Part shown: in pieces, positions 1-4,912 of the stretch
How the letters are laid out: each line of letters starts with the position of its first letter
Position numbering within the stretch: position 1 is the first letter of the stretch
NCBI GenBank assembly: GCA_028703645.1
Contig: JAQVML010000028.1
Coordinates: forward strand, 1 to 9,395
Reading direction: 5' to 3'
Source of the DNA: Eubacteriales bacterium
GTDB lineage: Bacteria > Bacillota > Clostridia > Christensenellales > CAG-138
DNA length: 9,395 nt
Position numbers and translations under genes: made by a program
The notes under the pieces: generated by a model
Told to the model about the DNA's origin: nothing
The model's database searches: none
What the model saw: only the letters and a program-made list of their open reading frames with translations

Positions 1-54
1 GATGGACAGTCTTACATGCTGCCCGGCGGCGGATTTCTGGCTCCGATCATCTAA
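1..54 (+). CDS. Possible C-terminal end of an unidentified gene (partial)
   Basis: Frame 1 is open from the window edge to a TAA at 52-54 and reads DGQSYMLPGGGFLAPII. The peptide has plausible composition, and the stop falls about 60 bp before the yhbY promoter, as expected for an upstream plus-strand gene. Seventeen codons are too few to name a family, and the other two forward frames are also open here, so the reading frame itself is uncertain. No terminator hairpin with a T-run is evident between this stop and the yhbY promoter. Confidence 0.3.
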   Translation, partial: DGQSYMLPGGGFLAPII

Positions 55-109
55 GGCGGAAGAGAACGCGCAATTTTCCGCATACTCTCTCGCTTTTTGA
101 GTCATGGCG

Positions 110-118
110 TGTTATAAT
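110..118 (+). promoter_or_regulatory. Extended -10 promoter of yhbY
   Basis: A perfect TATAAT at 113-118 is preceded by TG one base upstream, giving TGtTATAAT, an extended -10. The -35 region (about 90-95, TCGCTT) matches poorly, which is typical of extended -10 promoters. It lies about 54 bp upstream of the yhbY start, so a short leader of roughly 45-50 nt is expected. Confidence 0.65.
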
Positions 119-171
119 CAAGCGCTAAAACAGAATTCGAGCCCGTGTGAGCGGGAGAGGGGAACATAGAC

Positions 172-444
172 ATGACCGGAGCGGAACGCGCGGAATTTCG
201 CAAGATTGCGAATACGCTGAAGCCGATTTTTCAGATCGGCAAGGATGACATCGGAGAAAATCTGATCAAGAGTGTGGATGAGGCGTTGTCCAAGCGTGAG
301 TTGATCAAGCTCGCCGTGCTGGAGGCCAGCGCGCTCTCGGCAAAGGACGCATCGACGCAGCTTGCCGAACCCCTTGGCGCAGAGATAATCCAGTGCATCG
401 GCAGAAAATTCGTTCTCTACCGTAAAAAGCCGGAAGAGAAGTAA
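172..444 (+). CDS. yhbY: YhbY family RNA-binding protein (CRM domain), ribosome assembly factor
   Basis: A 90-residue cytoplasmic protein that is essentially one CRM domain, the usual length for YhbY. Family landmarks are LKPIFQIGK (residues 16-24), the helix with EALSKRELIKL (37-47) and the C-terminal strand IGRKFVLYR (76-84). YhbY proteins bind the pre-50S ribosomal particle and act in large-subunit maturation. The ATG at 172 follows an AGAGGGGA purine tract and lies downstream of an extended -10 promoter. One oddity is the RNA-binding GxxG loop, which is G-K-G-G in B. subtilis YqeI and G-S-N-G in E. coli as I recall them; here it reads G23-K-D-D26. In many Firmicutes yhbY follows obgE, but here it is a single gene far from obgE and on the other strand. 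It converges with the next gene through a shared hairpin. Confidence 0.93.
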   Translation: MTGAERAEFRKIANTLKPIFQIGKDDIGENLIKSVDEALSKRELIKLAVLEASALSAKDASTQLAEPLGAEIIQCIGRKFVLYRKKPEEK

Positions 445-452
445 AAAATCAA

Positions 453-478
453 CGAGATCGGGCAATCGCCCGATCTCG
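453..478. terminator. Shared hairpin terminator between convergent yhbY and the sigma-like gene
   Basis: A perfect 11-bp stem (CGAGATCGGGC, 453-463) pairs with 468-478 around the 4-nt loop AATC. On the minus strand it is followed by TTGATTTTTT, a good U-run, and begins 30 bp after the stop of the 508-1251 gene, so it is a convincing terminator for that gene. On the plus strand the following sequence (CTATTTCTGC) is only weakly T-rich, so termination of yhbY may be less efficient. Confidence 0.85.
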
Positions 479-507
479 CTATTTCTGCAATCTTGTTTTT
501 AATTCAA

Positions 508-1251
508 TTAAAAGAGTTTAAATACGTGCTGGTTAAACCAGTTAAAACCGAGATCGTAGGTCGGAATCCATTGCATGGTCATCGCGACACCCGCTACGAC
601 CCAAAGCAACACGAGGCTCACGAGAATCAGCAAAACGATGGAAACACCGTGACTAAGTCCGTTTTTCTGCTTGTTGCGATAGGGTTCGTCAAAGATTTCA
701 TCACGCACATTATCCTTGTGTACGCGTGCTTCCTGCTTGCGCTCGTCCTGCTTGCGCGCTCGCTCGCTGCGCTTTGGCTTTTCCGGTGTGCGCGGGGAAA
801 GCTGCTCTTGCTGTTCGCGCCAGATGAGCGGTTCCTGCTCCGCCTTGCGCGGCGGCACGGGCTCCGGTTCCGGTGTGCGCCAGTTGAGCGGCTCCGGCTC
901 CGATACCGCGGGTCTTGCAGCCACCGGTGCAACGACAGGAGCAGAATCTACGATTTCATGATCCAGCTCGCTCTCAATGGTGCGCATATCGGTGCTGATC
1001 TGCGCATAGGTCGAGATATTTTTCTCGATCAGGTCGCCAAACCAAAGCGTCCAGCCATCTTCTTCCGGCTGCTGCTGCACAATCGCAACAAATTGCCCAA
1101 AGGTCTGGCGCGCGGCTTCGCGTGCGAGCTCTTTGTCATTTGTGCGCTCAAAAGCGCGCTGATAAACCGCGCTGCCGTAAGCTGCGACAAGCTCCTTCAC
1201 GGCTTCTTTTTCACCGCGACGGATGCGGCGGACCAATTCAGATAGCTGCAT
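508..1251 (-). CDS. Membrane-anchored protein with degenerate sigma-70 region-2-like N-terminus
   Basis: A 247-residue protein that I cannot assign to a named family. Residues 1-58 resemble sigma-70 region 2 of ECF factors: a GEKEAVKELVAAYGSAVY helix like the usual 'GD..A...Ly..y...vy', then ELAREAARQTFGQFV in the place of 'AEDltQetFl'. The usual acidic core of that helix is lost and there is no region 4, so it is unlikely to be a working sigma factor. Residues 100-200 form a Pro/Glu- and then Lys/Arg-rich linker with two EPLxWR motifs 20 residues apart (120-125, 140-145). One membrane helix follows (about 203-225), then a short tail rich in aromatic residues. The topology suggests a cytoplasmic head. 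ATG 1251 is chosen because AGGAG lies 10 nt upstream (1262-1266) behind a promoter; the longer open frame to 1473 would run through both. Function is unknown; a membrane-tethered regulator or decoy is only an inference. Confidence 0.8.
   Translation of the reverse strand: MQLSELVRRIRRGEKEAVKELVAAYGSAVYQRAFERTNDKELAREAARQTFGQFVAIVQQQPEEDGWTLWFGDLIEKNISTYAQISTDMRTIESELDHEIVDSAPVVAPVAARPAVSEPEPLNWRTPEPEPVPPRKAEQEPLIWREQQEQLSPRTPEKPKRSERARKQDERKQEARVHKDNVRDEIFDEPYRNKQKNGLSHGVSIVLLILVSLVLLWVVAGVAMTMQWIPTYDLGFNWFNQHVFKLF
817..902 (-). repeat. Two degenerate 26-bp direct repeats, 60 bp apart, encoding EPLxWR
   Basis: Positions 817-842 and 877-902 match at 23 of 26 bases. They are exactly 60 bp apart, so they stay in frame with a 20-residue period. 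On the minus strand they encode EPLNWR and EPLIWR in the proline-rich linker of the sigma-like membrane protein. This looks like an internal duplication of the linker, with the tryptophan motif kept. Confidence 0.7.
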
Positions 1252-1282
1252 GCCTGAGGCGCTCCTGTTATCAAGATGCGTT

Positions 1283-1311
1283 ATTATACCATACTTCCGG
1301 GCCAGTGAAAA
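1283..1311 (-). promoter_or_regulatory. Promoter of the sigma-like membrane protein gene
   Basis: On the minus strand TATAAT (1283-1288) is preceded by TGg, giving an extended -10. TTTTCA (1306-1311, 4 of 6 to TTGACA) sits 17 bp upstream as a -35. It lies 31 bp before the ATG at 1251, so the leader is short and contains the AGGAG site. This supports 1251 as the start. Confidence 0.7.
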
Positions 1312-1332
1312 GGGTGGGACAAGGAAAGCAGG

Positions 1333-1346
1333 TAAAACAGGTTTTA
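1333..1346. promoter_or_regulatory. Palindrome TAAAAC-AG-GTTTTA between divergent promoters (candidate operator)
   Basis: A perfect 6+6 bp inverted repeat with a 2-bp centre lies between the -35 of the leftward promoter (1306-1311) and the -35 of the rightward promoter (1348-1353), ending one base before the latter. Size and position fit a dimeric regulator site, but no regulator is identified, and a 14-bp AT-rich palindrome can arise by chance. Confidence 0.35.
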
Positions 1347-1347
1347 T

Positions 1348-1376
1348 TTGACAAAACGGGGAATTTCTGATAAATA
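1348..1376 (+). promoter_or_regulatory. Promoter of the COG2509-type FAD oxidoreductase
   Basis: A consensus TTGACA (1348-1353) is followed after 17 bp by TAAATA (1371-1376) in an AT-rich stretch. The -10 is a weak match, and TATATT at 1375-1380 is an alternative but lies 21 bp away. The predicted leader is about 90-100 nt and contains the hairpin at 1395-1425. Confidence 0.55.
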
Positions 1377-1394
1377 TATTACTTTGTTGGTTCT

Positions 1395-1425
1395 CGCAGA
1401 ATGACGAAATCGTCACCCTTCTGCG
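1395..1425 (+). promoter_or_regulatory. 5'-UTR hairpin upstream of the FAD oxidoreductase
   Basis: The arms CGCAGAA (1395-1401) and TTCTGCG (1419-1425) enclose the palindrome TGACGA-AA-TCGTCA (1402-1415). Together they form a stem of up to 12 pairs closing a 4-nt loop, with a 3-nt CCC bulge on the 3' side. There is no T-run, so it is not a terminator. It lies about 37 nt before the ribosome binding site and does not match a riboswitch I recognise. It could stabilise the mRNA or bind a protein. Confidence 0.45.
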
Positions 1426-1475
1426 ACCATTTAGAAAACACCATTTGACCGGAAACTGACTTAGGAGGAACACAT

Positions 1476-2876
1476 ATGCAGACAGACGTTGTGATCGTTG
1501 GCGCAGGCCCTTCGGGCATTTTTACCGCACTTGAAATGATTAAGCGCGGCACAAAACAGCGCATCGTCATTGTGGAAAAGGGTCTTGCGGTGGAACAGCG
1601 CCGCTGCCCGAAGGCCGTAACCGGCCGCTGCGTCAACTGCAAACCATATTGCCACATCACCACCGGATTTTCCGGCGCGGGTGCGTTTTCGGATGGCAAG
1701 CTCTCCCTCTCGTTTGAGGTGGGCGGCGATTTGCCCACCCTGATTGGGGTGGATAAGGCGCAGGCTGCGATTGACTATACCGATGGTATCTATCTGGAGT
1801 TTGGTGCGGACGAGCACGTCGAGGGCGTTAGCAACATTGGCGCCGTCAAGGAGATTCGCCGCCGCGCGATTCAGGCGGGGCTCAAGCTGGTCGATTGCCC
1901 AATTCGCCACCTCGGCACCGAAAAGGCGCAGGATATCTATTATGGCATCGAGCAATATTTGCTCAAAAACGGCGTGGAGATGCTCTTTGGTCACGCCTGC
2001 GAAAACTTGATTTTGGAAAACAACGTATGTAAGGGCGTTCTGCTCAACGACGGGAAACAGGGCTTTGAGCTTTTTGCCAAGACGGTCGTCGTCGCGACCG
2101 GTCGCCGCGGCGCGGACTGGTTAGAAAATATCTGCGCGGAGCACGGAATTGCGCATCAGCCCGGCACGGTGGATATCGGCGTTCGCGTCGAGGTACGCAA
2201 CGAGGTCATGGAGACCGTCAACGAGGTGCTCTATGAGAGTAAGCTCATCGGTTATCCGCAACCGTTCCGCAACAAGGTTCGCACCTTCTGCCAGAACCCC
2301 GGCGGATTCGTGAGCCAGGAAAACTACGACAACGACCTCGCCGTGGTTAACGGACACGCGTATAAAGAGAAGAAATCCAACAACACCAACCTTGCGATTC
2401 TCTGCTCGCATAACTTCAACGTGCCGTTCGATCAGCCGATTGCCTACGCGCAGAAGGTCGGGGAGCTCACCAACATGCTCGGCGCGGGACACATCCTTGT
2501 GCAGCGCTATGGCGATATTCTCGATGGCAAGCGCACCTGGCAGCGAGAGCTGTCGTTTTCCAACGTGGTGCCGACGCTGCCGGACGCGGTCGCGGGGGAT
2601 ATCACGGCGGCGATGCCGTATCGCGCGATGACGAACATCATCAACTTCATTCAGGCGGTCGATCAGGTCGTGCCCGGTTTTGCCGCGGCGGAGACGCTGC
2701 TCTATTCGCCGGAGCTGAAGTTCTACAGTAACCGTGTGAAGATGGACGAGAGTTTCACAACCAACATTCAGGGATTCTACTCGCTGGGCGATTCCAGCGG
2801 CTGGACGCGCGGACTGATGATGGCCTCGGTCATGGGCGTGCTGATGGGTCGCAGACTCGCGACGGAAGAACAATAA
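1476..2876 (+). CDS. FAD-dependent dehydrogenase-like protein (COG2509 type)
   Basis: A 466-residue cytoplasmic flavoprotein. The N-terminal Rossmann motif VIVGAGPSG (residues 6-14) binds the FAD ADP moiety. A cysteine cluster, C44-x7-C52-x2-C55-x3-C59, precedes the family signature SGAGAFSDGK (66-75). VVVATGRRG (204-212) is the second flavoprotein motif, and the C-terminal FYSLGDSSGWTRGLMMA (434-450) contains the GD motif that contacts FAD. This architecture matches the COG2509 'uncharacterised FAD-dependent dehydrogenase' group, whose substrate is not known to me. The cysteines could hold an iron-sulfur cluster or be redox active; that is inference. ATG 1476 follows AGGAGG (1463-1468) at 7 nt. 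The gene is monocistronic: it has its own promoter and a strong terminator follows. It is divergent from the sigma-like gene and may share regulation with it. Confidence 0.88.
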   Translation: MQTDVVIVGAGPSGIFTALEMIKRGTKQRIVIVEKGLAVEQRRCPKAVTGRCVNCKPYCHITTGFSGAGAFSDGKLSLSFEVGGDLPTLIGVDKAQAAIDYTDGIYLEFGADEHVEGVSNIGAVKEIRRRAIQAGLKLVDCPIRHLGTEKAQDIYYGIEQYLLKNGVEMLFGHACENLILENNVCKGVLLNDGKQGFELFAKTVVVATGRRGADWLENICAEHGIAHQPGTVDIGVRVEVRNEVMETVNEVLYESKLIGYPQPFRNKVRTFCQNPGGFVSQENYDNDLAVVNGHAYKEKKSNNTNLAILCSHNFNVPFDQPIAYAQKVGELTNMLGAGHILVQRYGDILDGKRTWQRELSFSNVVPTLPDAVAGDITAAMPYRAMTNIINFIQAVDQVVPGFAAAETLLYSPELKFYSNRVKMDESFTTNIQGFYSLGDSSGWTRGLMMASVMGVLMGRRLATEEQ

Positions 2877-2890
2877 CATAAGCGCAACTT

Positions 2891-2915
2891 GCCCGCCTTT
2901 CCGGCGGGCTTTTTT
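2891..2915 (+). terminator. Rho-independent terminator of the FAD oxidoreductase
   Basis: GCCCGCC (2891-2897) pairs perfectly with GGCGGGC (2903-2909) around the loop TTTCC and is followed directly by six T residues (2910-2915). It starts 15 bp after the stop codon. It also ends only 14 bp before the next start codon. Confidence 0.92.
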
Positions 2916-2929
2916 GACGGGGGGCGCAT

Positions 2930-3319
2930 ATGGAAGTCTTTTCGAAAACGGAGCTTTCAGAAGCCGCGCGGGCGATTGGTTCCACGCGGATGAAGAGCGA
3001 GAAAGTGATGTTAAAACTTAAAGAAGGTACCGCGCAATATCGCTTTACCGCGCGCGGTCTCGCGGCGTATTCGCTTGCGCTCCAACTCATTGCGCGGGAG
3101 CAGGAGGACTCTGCCGAAGAGGTTTCCTTCTCACGAGAATCGCTCGATCAGGCGATCGAGGCATTCGCGTCTGTCTCGGCTCGCGTGGAATCCATCCTGC
3201 CGAAGTTCGCCGCGGGCACGCCGCAGCATACGCTTGCGGTACGCAGGCTTCGAGCGTTCGAGATCGCGCGGGAGTTGATTCGGCGGGAAACGGCGAGTGA
3301 AGACGGACAATCAGAATGA
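2930..3319 (+). CDS. Small helical protein made of two tandem 54-residue repeats
   Basis: A 129-residue soluble, charged and probably all-helical protein with no signal peptide or membrane segment. Residues 5-58 and 68-121 align without gaps over 54 positions with 18 identities; shared marks are the K-x3-GTxQ turn (29-36 and 92-99) and an L-x-A-x3-A-x2-LI-x-RE helix. The second copy resembles, from memory, small single-repeat clostridial proteins of unknown function (pattern 'LPKLKEGtsQHTLl..R..AL.iA..LI'). Function is unknown; a helical binding scaffold is possible. ATG 2930 is preceded by a GGGGGG tract at about 8 nt, an unusual ribosome binding site. The start is only 15 bp after the T-run of a terminator and no promoter fits between, so expression would need readthrough or a promoter inside the upstream gene. 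Codon use matches the neighbours. Confidence 0.72.
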   Translation: MEVFSKTELSEAARAIGSTRMKSEKVMLKLKEGTAQYRFTARGLAAYSLALQLIAREQEDSAEEVSFSRESLDQAIEAFASVSARVESILPKFAAGTPQHTLAVRRLRAFEIARELIRRETASEDGQSE

Positions 3320-3337
3320 TCGTATTTCGCGATGAAA

Positions 3338-3397
3338 CTTGCCGGCATCGGCAAGAAAGCACAATCGAATTAAATTTATGATATTTTTCTTGCCGAT
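3338..3397. repeat. Cluster of three CTTGCCG(AT) half-sites upstream of fic
   Basis: CTTGCCG-GCAT-CGGCAAG (3338-3355) is a perfect 7-bp palindrome. The stretch ATCGGCAAGAAA (3347-3358) recurs as an exact 12-bp inverted copy, TTTCTTGCCGAT, at 3386-3397. CTTGCCG therefore occurs three times in 60 bp, in alternating orientation, around an AT-rich core (3359-3385). The last copy ends 7 bp before the fic -10, covering the region where polymerase would contact the promoter. This looks like an operator array, possibly for the HTH domain of the Fic protein. No T-run follows the first hairpin on the plus strand, so it is not a good terminator. Confidence 0.55.
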
Positions 3398-3401
3398 AAC
3401 G

Positions 3402-3410
3402 TGCTATGAT
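3402..3410 (+). promoter_or_regulatory. Extended -10 promoter of fic
   Basis: TGcTATGAT (TG at 3402-3403, TATGAT 3405-3410) is an extended -10. At 17 bp spacing the -35 position (about 3382-3387, TATTTT) is poor. The start of transcription would be near 3417, giving a leader of about 20 nt with the AGGAGG site. Confidence 0.55.
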
Positions 3411-3422
3411 GAACGCGGACAC

Positions 3423-3428
3423 AGGAGG
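3423..3428 (+). promoter_or_regulatory. Ribosome binding site that sets the fic start
   Basis: A perfect AGGAGG lies 7 nt before the ATG at 3436. It rules against the longer in-frame ATG codons at 3406 and 3409, which lie within or next to the promoter -10 and have no ribosome binding site. Confidence 0.85.
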
Positions 3429-3435
3429 CAAGCGC

Positions 3436-4326
3436 ATGAAGTATCTTTCTGTAGCAGAAACAGCAAAGCGTTGGCGCGTTGCGGAGCGCACCGTGCGTAA
3501 TTATTGCGCGAACGGGAAGATTCCGGACGCATTTCTGACAGGCAAGACTTGGAGCATTCCCGAAAGCGCGCAGCGACCGGATCGCGCAAACAAACGTGAA
3601 AATGCGCCGGAAACGCTGCTGGATCGGCTCAGGGCGGAGAAGGAAGCGCATCTCTCCGGCGGAATCTACCATAAAGTTCAGATTGAGCTGACTTACAACT
3701 CCAACCGCATCGAGGGCAGCAGGCTCACGCAAGACCAAACGCGCTATATTTTTGAAACAAACACCATCGGCATTGGCGAGGGTACGGTTCGAGTTGACGA
3801 CGTGGTTGAAACCGCGAATCACTTTCGTTGCATCGATCGAATCATCGATCAGGCAAACGCTACGCTGAGTGAAAACTTCATCAAACAACTGCATCAAACG
3901 TTGAAAAGCGGCACGAGCGACGCGCGCAAAAGTCGGTTTGCCGTAGGCGGCTACAAGAAGCTGCCAAATGAAGTCGGTGGCAAACAGACCACCGCGCCGG
4001 AGGACGTTTCGCGCGAGATGAAAAAGCTGTTGAACGCGTATAATGCGATTCCGAACAAAACGCTGGATGACATCCTCGATTTTCATGTTCATTTTGAGCG
4101 GATTCATCCGTTTCAAGATGGAAACGGAAGAGTCGGTCGGCTGATTCTGTTCAAAGAATGTTTGCGCAGCCGCATCGTGCCTTTCATCATCAGCGACGAA
4201 CTCAAGGTGTTCTATTATCGCGGCTTGCAGCAGTGGTCGGACGAGAGGGGATACCTGCGGGAAACCTGCGTTGCCGCGCAGGATCAGTTCAAACAATATC
4301 TGGACTATTTCAGAATCAATTATTGA
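3436..4326 (+). CDS. HTH-Fic protein, class II (predicted AMP transferase or related)
   Basis: A 296-residue cytoplasmic protein. Residues 1-45 form an excisionase/MerR-like helix-turn-helix (YLSVAETAKRW ... RTVRNYCANGKIP ... TGKTWSIP). The Fic domain follows, with the full catalytic motif HPFQDGNGRVGR (224-235), including H224, D228 and both arginines. Fic enzymes transfer AMP (sometimes other phosphate groups) from nucleotides to protein hydroxyl groups. S89-NRI-E93-G94 fits the inhibitory motif (S/T)xxxE(G/N) located before the Fic core, as in class II proteins, so the enzyme is probably held inactive by E93 and needs no separate antitoxin. The HTH suggests DNA binding and possible self-regulation through the CTTGCCGAT sites upstream. 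It is monocistronic with its own extended -10 promoter. No phage or plasmid genes are nearby. The target protein is unknown. Confidence 0.92.
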   Translation: MKYLSVAETAKRWRVAERTVRNYCANGKIPDAFLTGKTWSIPESAQRPDRANKRENAPETLLDRLRAEKEAHLSGGIYHKVQIELTYNSNRIEGSRLTQDQTRYIFETNTIGIGEGTVRVDDVVETANHFRCIDRIIDQANATLSENFIKQLHQTLKSGTSDARKSRFAVGGYKKLPNEVGGKQTTAPEDVSREMKKLLNAYNAIPNKTLDDILDFHVHFERIHPFQDGNGRVGRLILFKECLRSRIVPFIISDELKVFYYRGLQQWSDERGYLRETCVAAQDQFKQYLDYFRINY

Positions 4327-4344
4327 TAAATTATGAGTGAACGC

Positions 4345-4369
4345 AAAAACGCCCGCCGTCAGGCGGGCG
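4345..4369. terminator. Shared hairpin between fic and the minus-strand operon
   Basis: CGCCCGCC (4350-4357) pairs with GGCGGGCG (4362-4369) around GTCA. On the minus strand it is followed by five T residues (4345-4349) and lies 19 bp after the AHSA1-like stop, so it terminates that operon. On the plus strand no T-run follows (CTGTGC), so fic transcripts may stop less efficiently here. Outer ACGCAA and TTGCGT arms (4341-4346, 4376-4381) extend the symmetry. Confidence 0.85.
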
Positions 4370-4388
4370 CTGTGCTTGCGTGAATTCG

Positions 4389-4814
4389 TTATTGCTTTTC
4401 AACATATCTGCGGTAGCTATCTAGAATTGCTTGCCAGCCCTGCCGCTGGAGTTCGACGGAGTTTTCGCTTTCCGTATCGAATGTCTCGACAATGCGGGTG
4501 CCGGATGCGACCGACTCAAACGTAACGCGAACCTTGCGTCCGTCTCCTAGCGTGGAGGCGAGCAGGTGATGCGGCTCCACCGCGTCGTAGACGCCGCCGA
4601 AGTCAAAACCGTATTTGCCGTCCTTGGATTCCATGCGAGAGGAGAACTTGCCGCCCGCGCGGAGGTCGTTTTCCGCACGCGGCGTGTGCCAGTCGTCGGA
4701 GGCTTGGTTCCATTGTGTAATGTGTTTGGGTTCCGTCCAATATGCCCAAGCAAGAGCGGGAGAAACGGGAACCGTCGTCTCGACGGTAATGCTGATTCGT
4801 GTTGCTTGCTCCAT
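4389..4814 (-). CDS. SRPBCC / AHSA1 (activator of Hsp90 ATPase 1-like) domain protein
   Basis: A 141-residue soluble protein with the START-like (SRPBCC) fold of the AHSA1 family at its usual single-domain length. Diagnostic stretches are ALAWAYWTEPKHITQWNQAS (residues 20-39), DLRAGGKFSSRM (50-61), the FGGVYDAVEPH strand (72-82), GDGRKVRVTFE (90-100), and the final helix ENSVELQRQGWQAILDSY (116-133). These proteins form a hydrophobic cavity; most bacterial members have no known ligand, and the Hsp90 link comes from the eukaryotic homologue. The start at 4814 has an AAAGGCGG tract 8 nt upstream. It lies 81 bp downstream of obgE on the same strand and is probably the last gene of the operon, though its functional link to the other genes is unclear. 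A TATTGA upstream could be a weak -10 of its own, but no convincing -35 fits it. Confidence 0.88.
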   Translation of the reverse strand: MEQATRISITVETTVPVSPALAWAYWTEPKHITQWNQASDDWHTPRAENDLRAGGKFSSRMESKDGKYGFDFGGVYDAVEPHHLLASTLGDGRKVRVTFESVASGTRIVETFDTESENSVELQRQGWQAILDSYRRYVEKQ

Positions 4815-4878
4815 CGCCGATACCGCCTTTCACATCAATATTCTCTTGTCGCTTTGCAGACTAAATCACAAGCCGGGC

Positions 4879-4912
4879 TTAGTCTGGGAAGTCAATTAGT
4901 CTAAGAAGTCAA
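4879..4912 (-). repeat. 17-bp tandem duplication spanning the obgE stop codon
   Basis: Plus-strand positions 4879-4895 and 4896-4912 are adjacent 17-bp copies that differ at 2 bases. On the minus strand they read TTGACTTCTTAGACTAA and TTGACTTCCCAGACTAA. The first copy carries the last obgE codons and its TAA; the second lies just beyond the stop. A further inverted piece of the unit (AGACTAA, 4858-4864, against TTAGTCT, 4879-4885) gives a weak stem-loop. It looks like a slippage duplication, not a functional site. Confidence 0.7.

Noticed and set aside
493..1245. Long plus-strand open frame of 250 codons
   Set aside because: It is antisense to the sigma-like gene, has no ribosome binding site, starts near the terminator, and has a Cys/Leu/Arg-rich composition typical of a shadow frame.
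1252..1473. N-terminal extension of the sigma-like protein to an ATG at 1473
   Set aside because: It would translate through the promoter and the AGGAG site, and the extra residues do not resemble a conserved domain.
3338..3355. CTTGCCG palindrome as terminator of the repeat-protein gene
   Set aside because: It is followed by AAAGC, with no T-run on the plus strand; the recurrence of its half-site downstream fits an operator better.
3347..3397. 12-bp inverted repeat as ends of a small mobile element
   Set aside because: Only 27 bp lie between the arms, with no target duplication and no transposase; the promoter overlap favours a regulatory reading.
3406..3435. Upstream ATG start for fic
   Set aside because: It overlaps the promoter -10 and has no ribosome binding site, whereas AGGAGG sits 7 nt before 3436.
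3376..4296. Minus-strand open frame of 306 codons antisense to fic
   Set aside because: It mirrors the fic gene, resembles no protein family I recognise, and fic has all its catalytic motifs.
4858..4885. Stem-loop after obgE as a terminator
   Set aside because: The 7-bp stem has a 14-nt loop and is not followed by a T-run on the minus strand.
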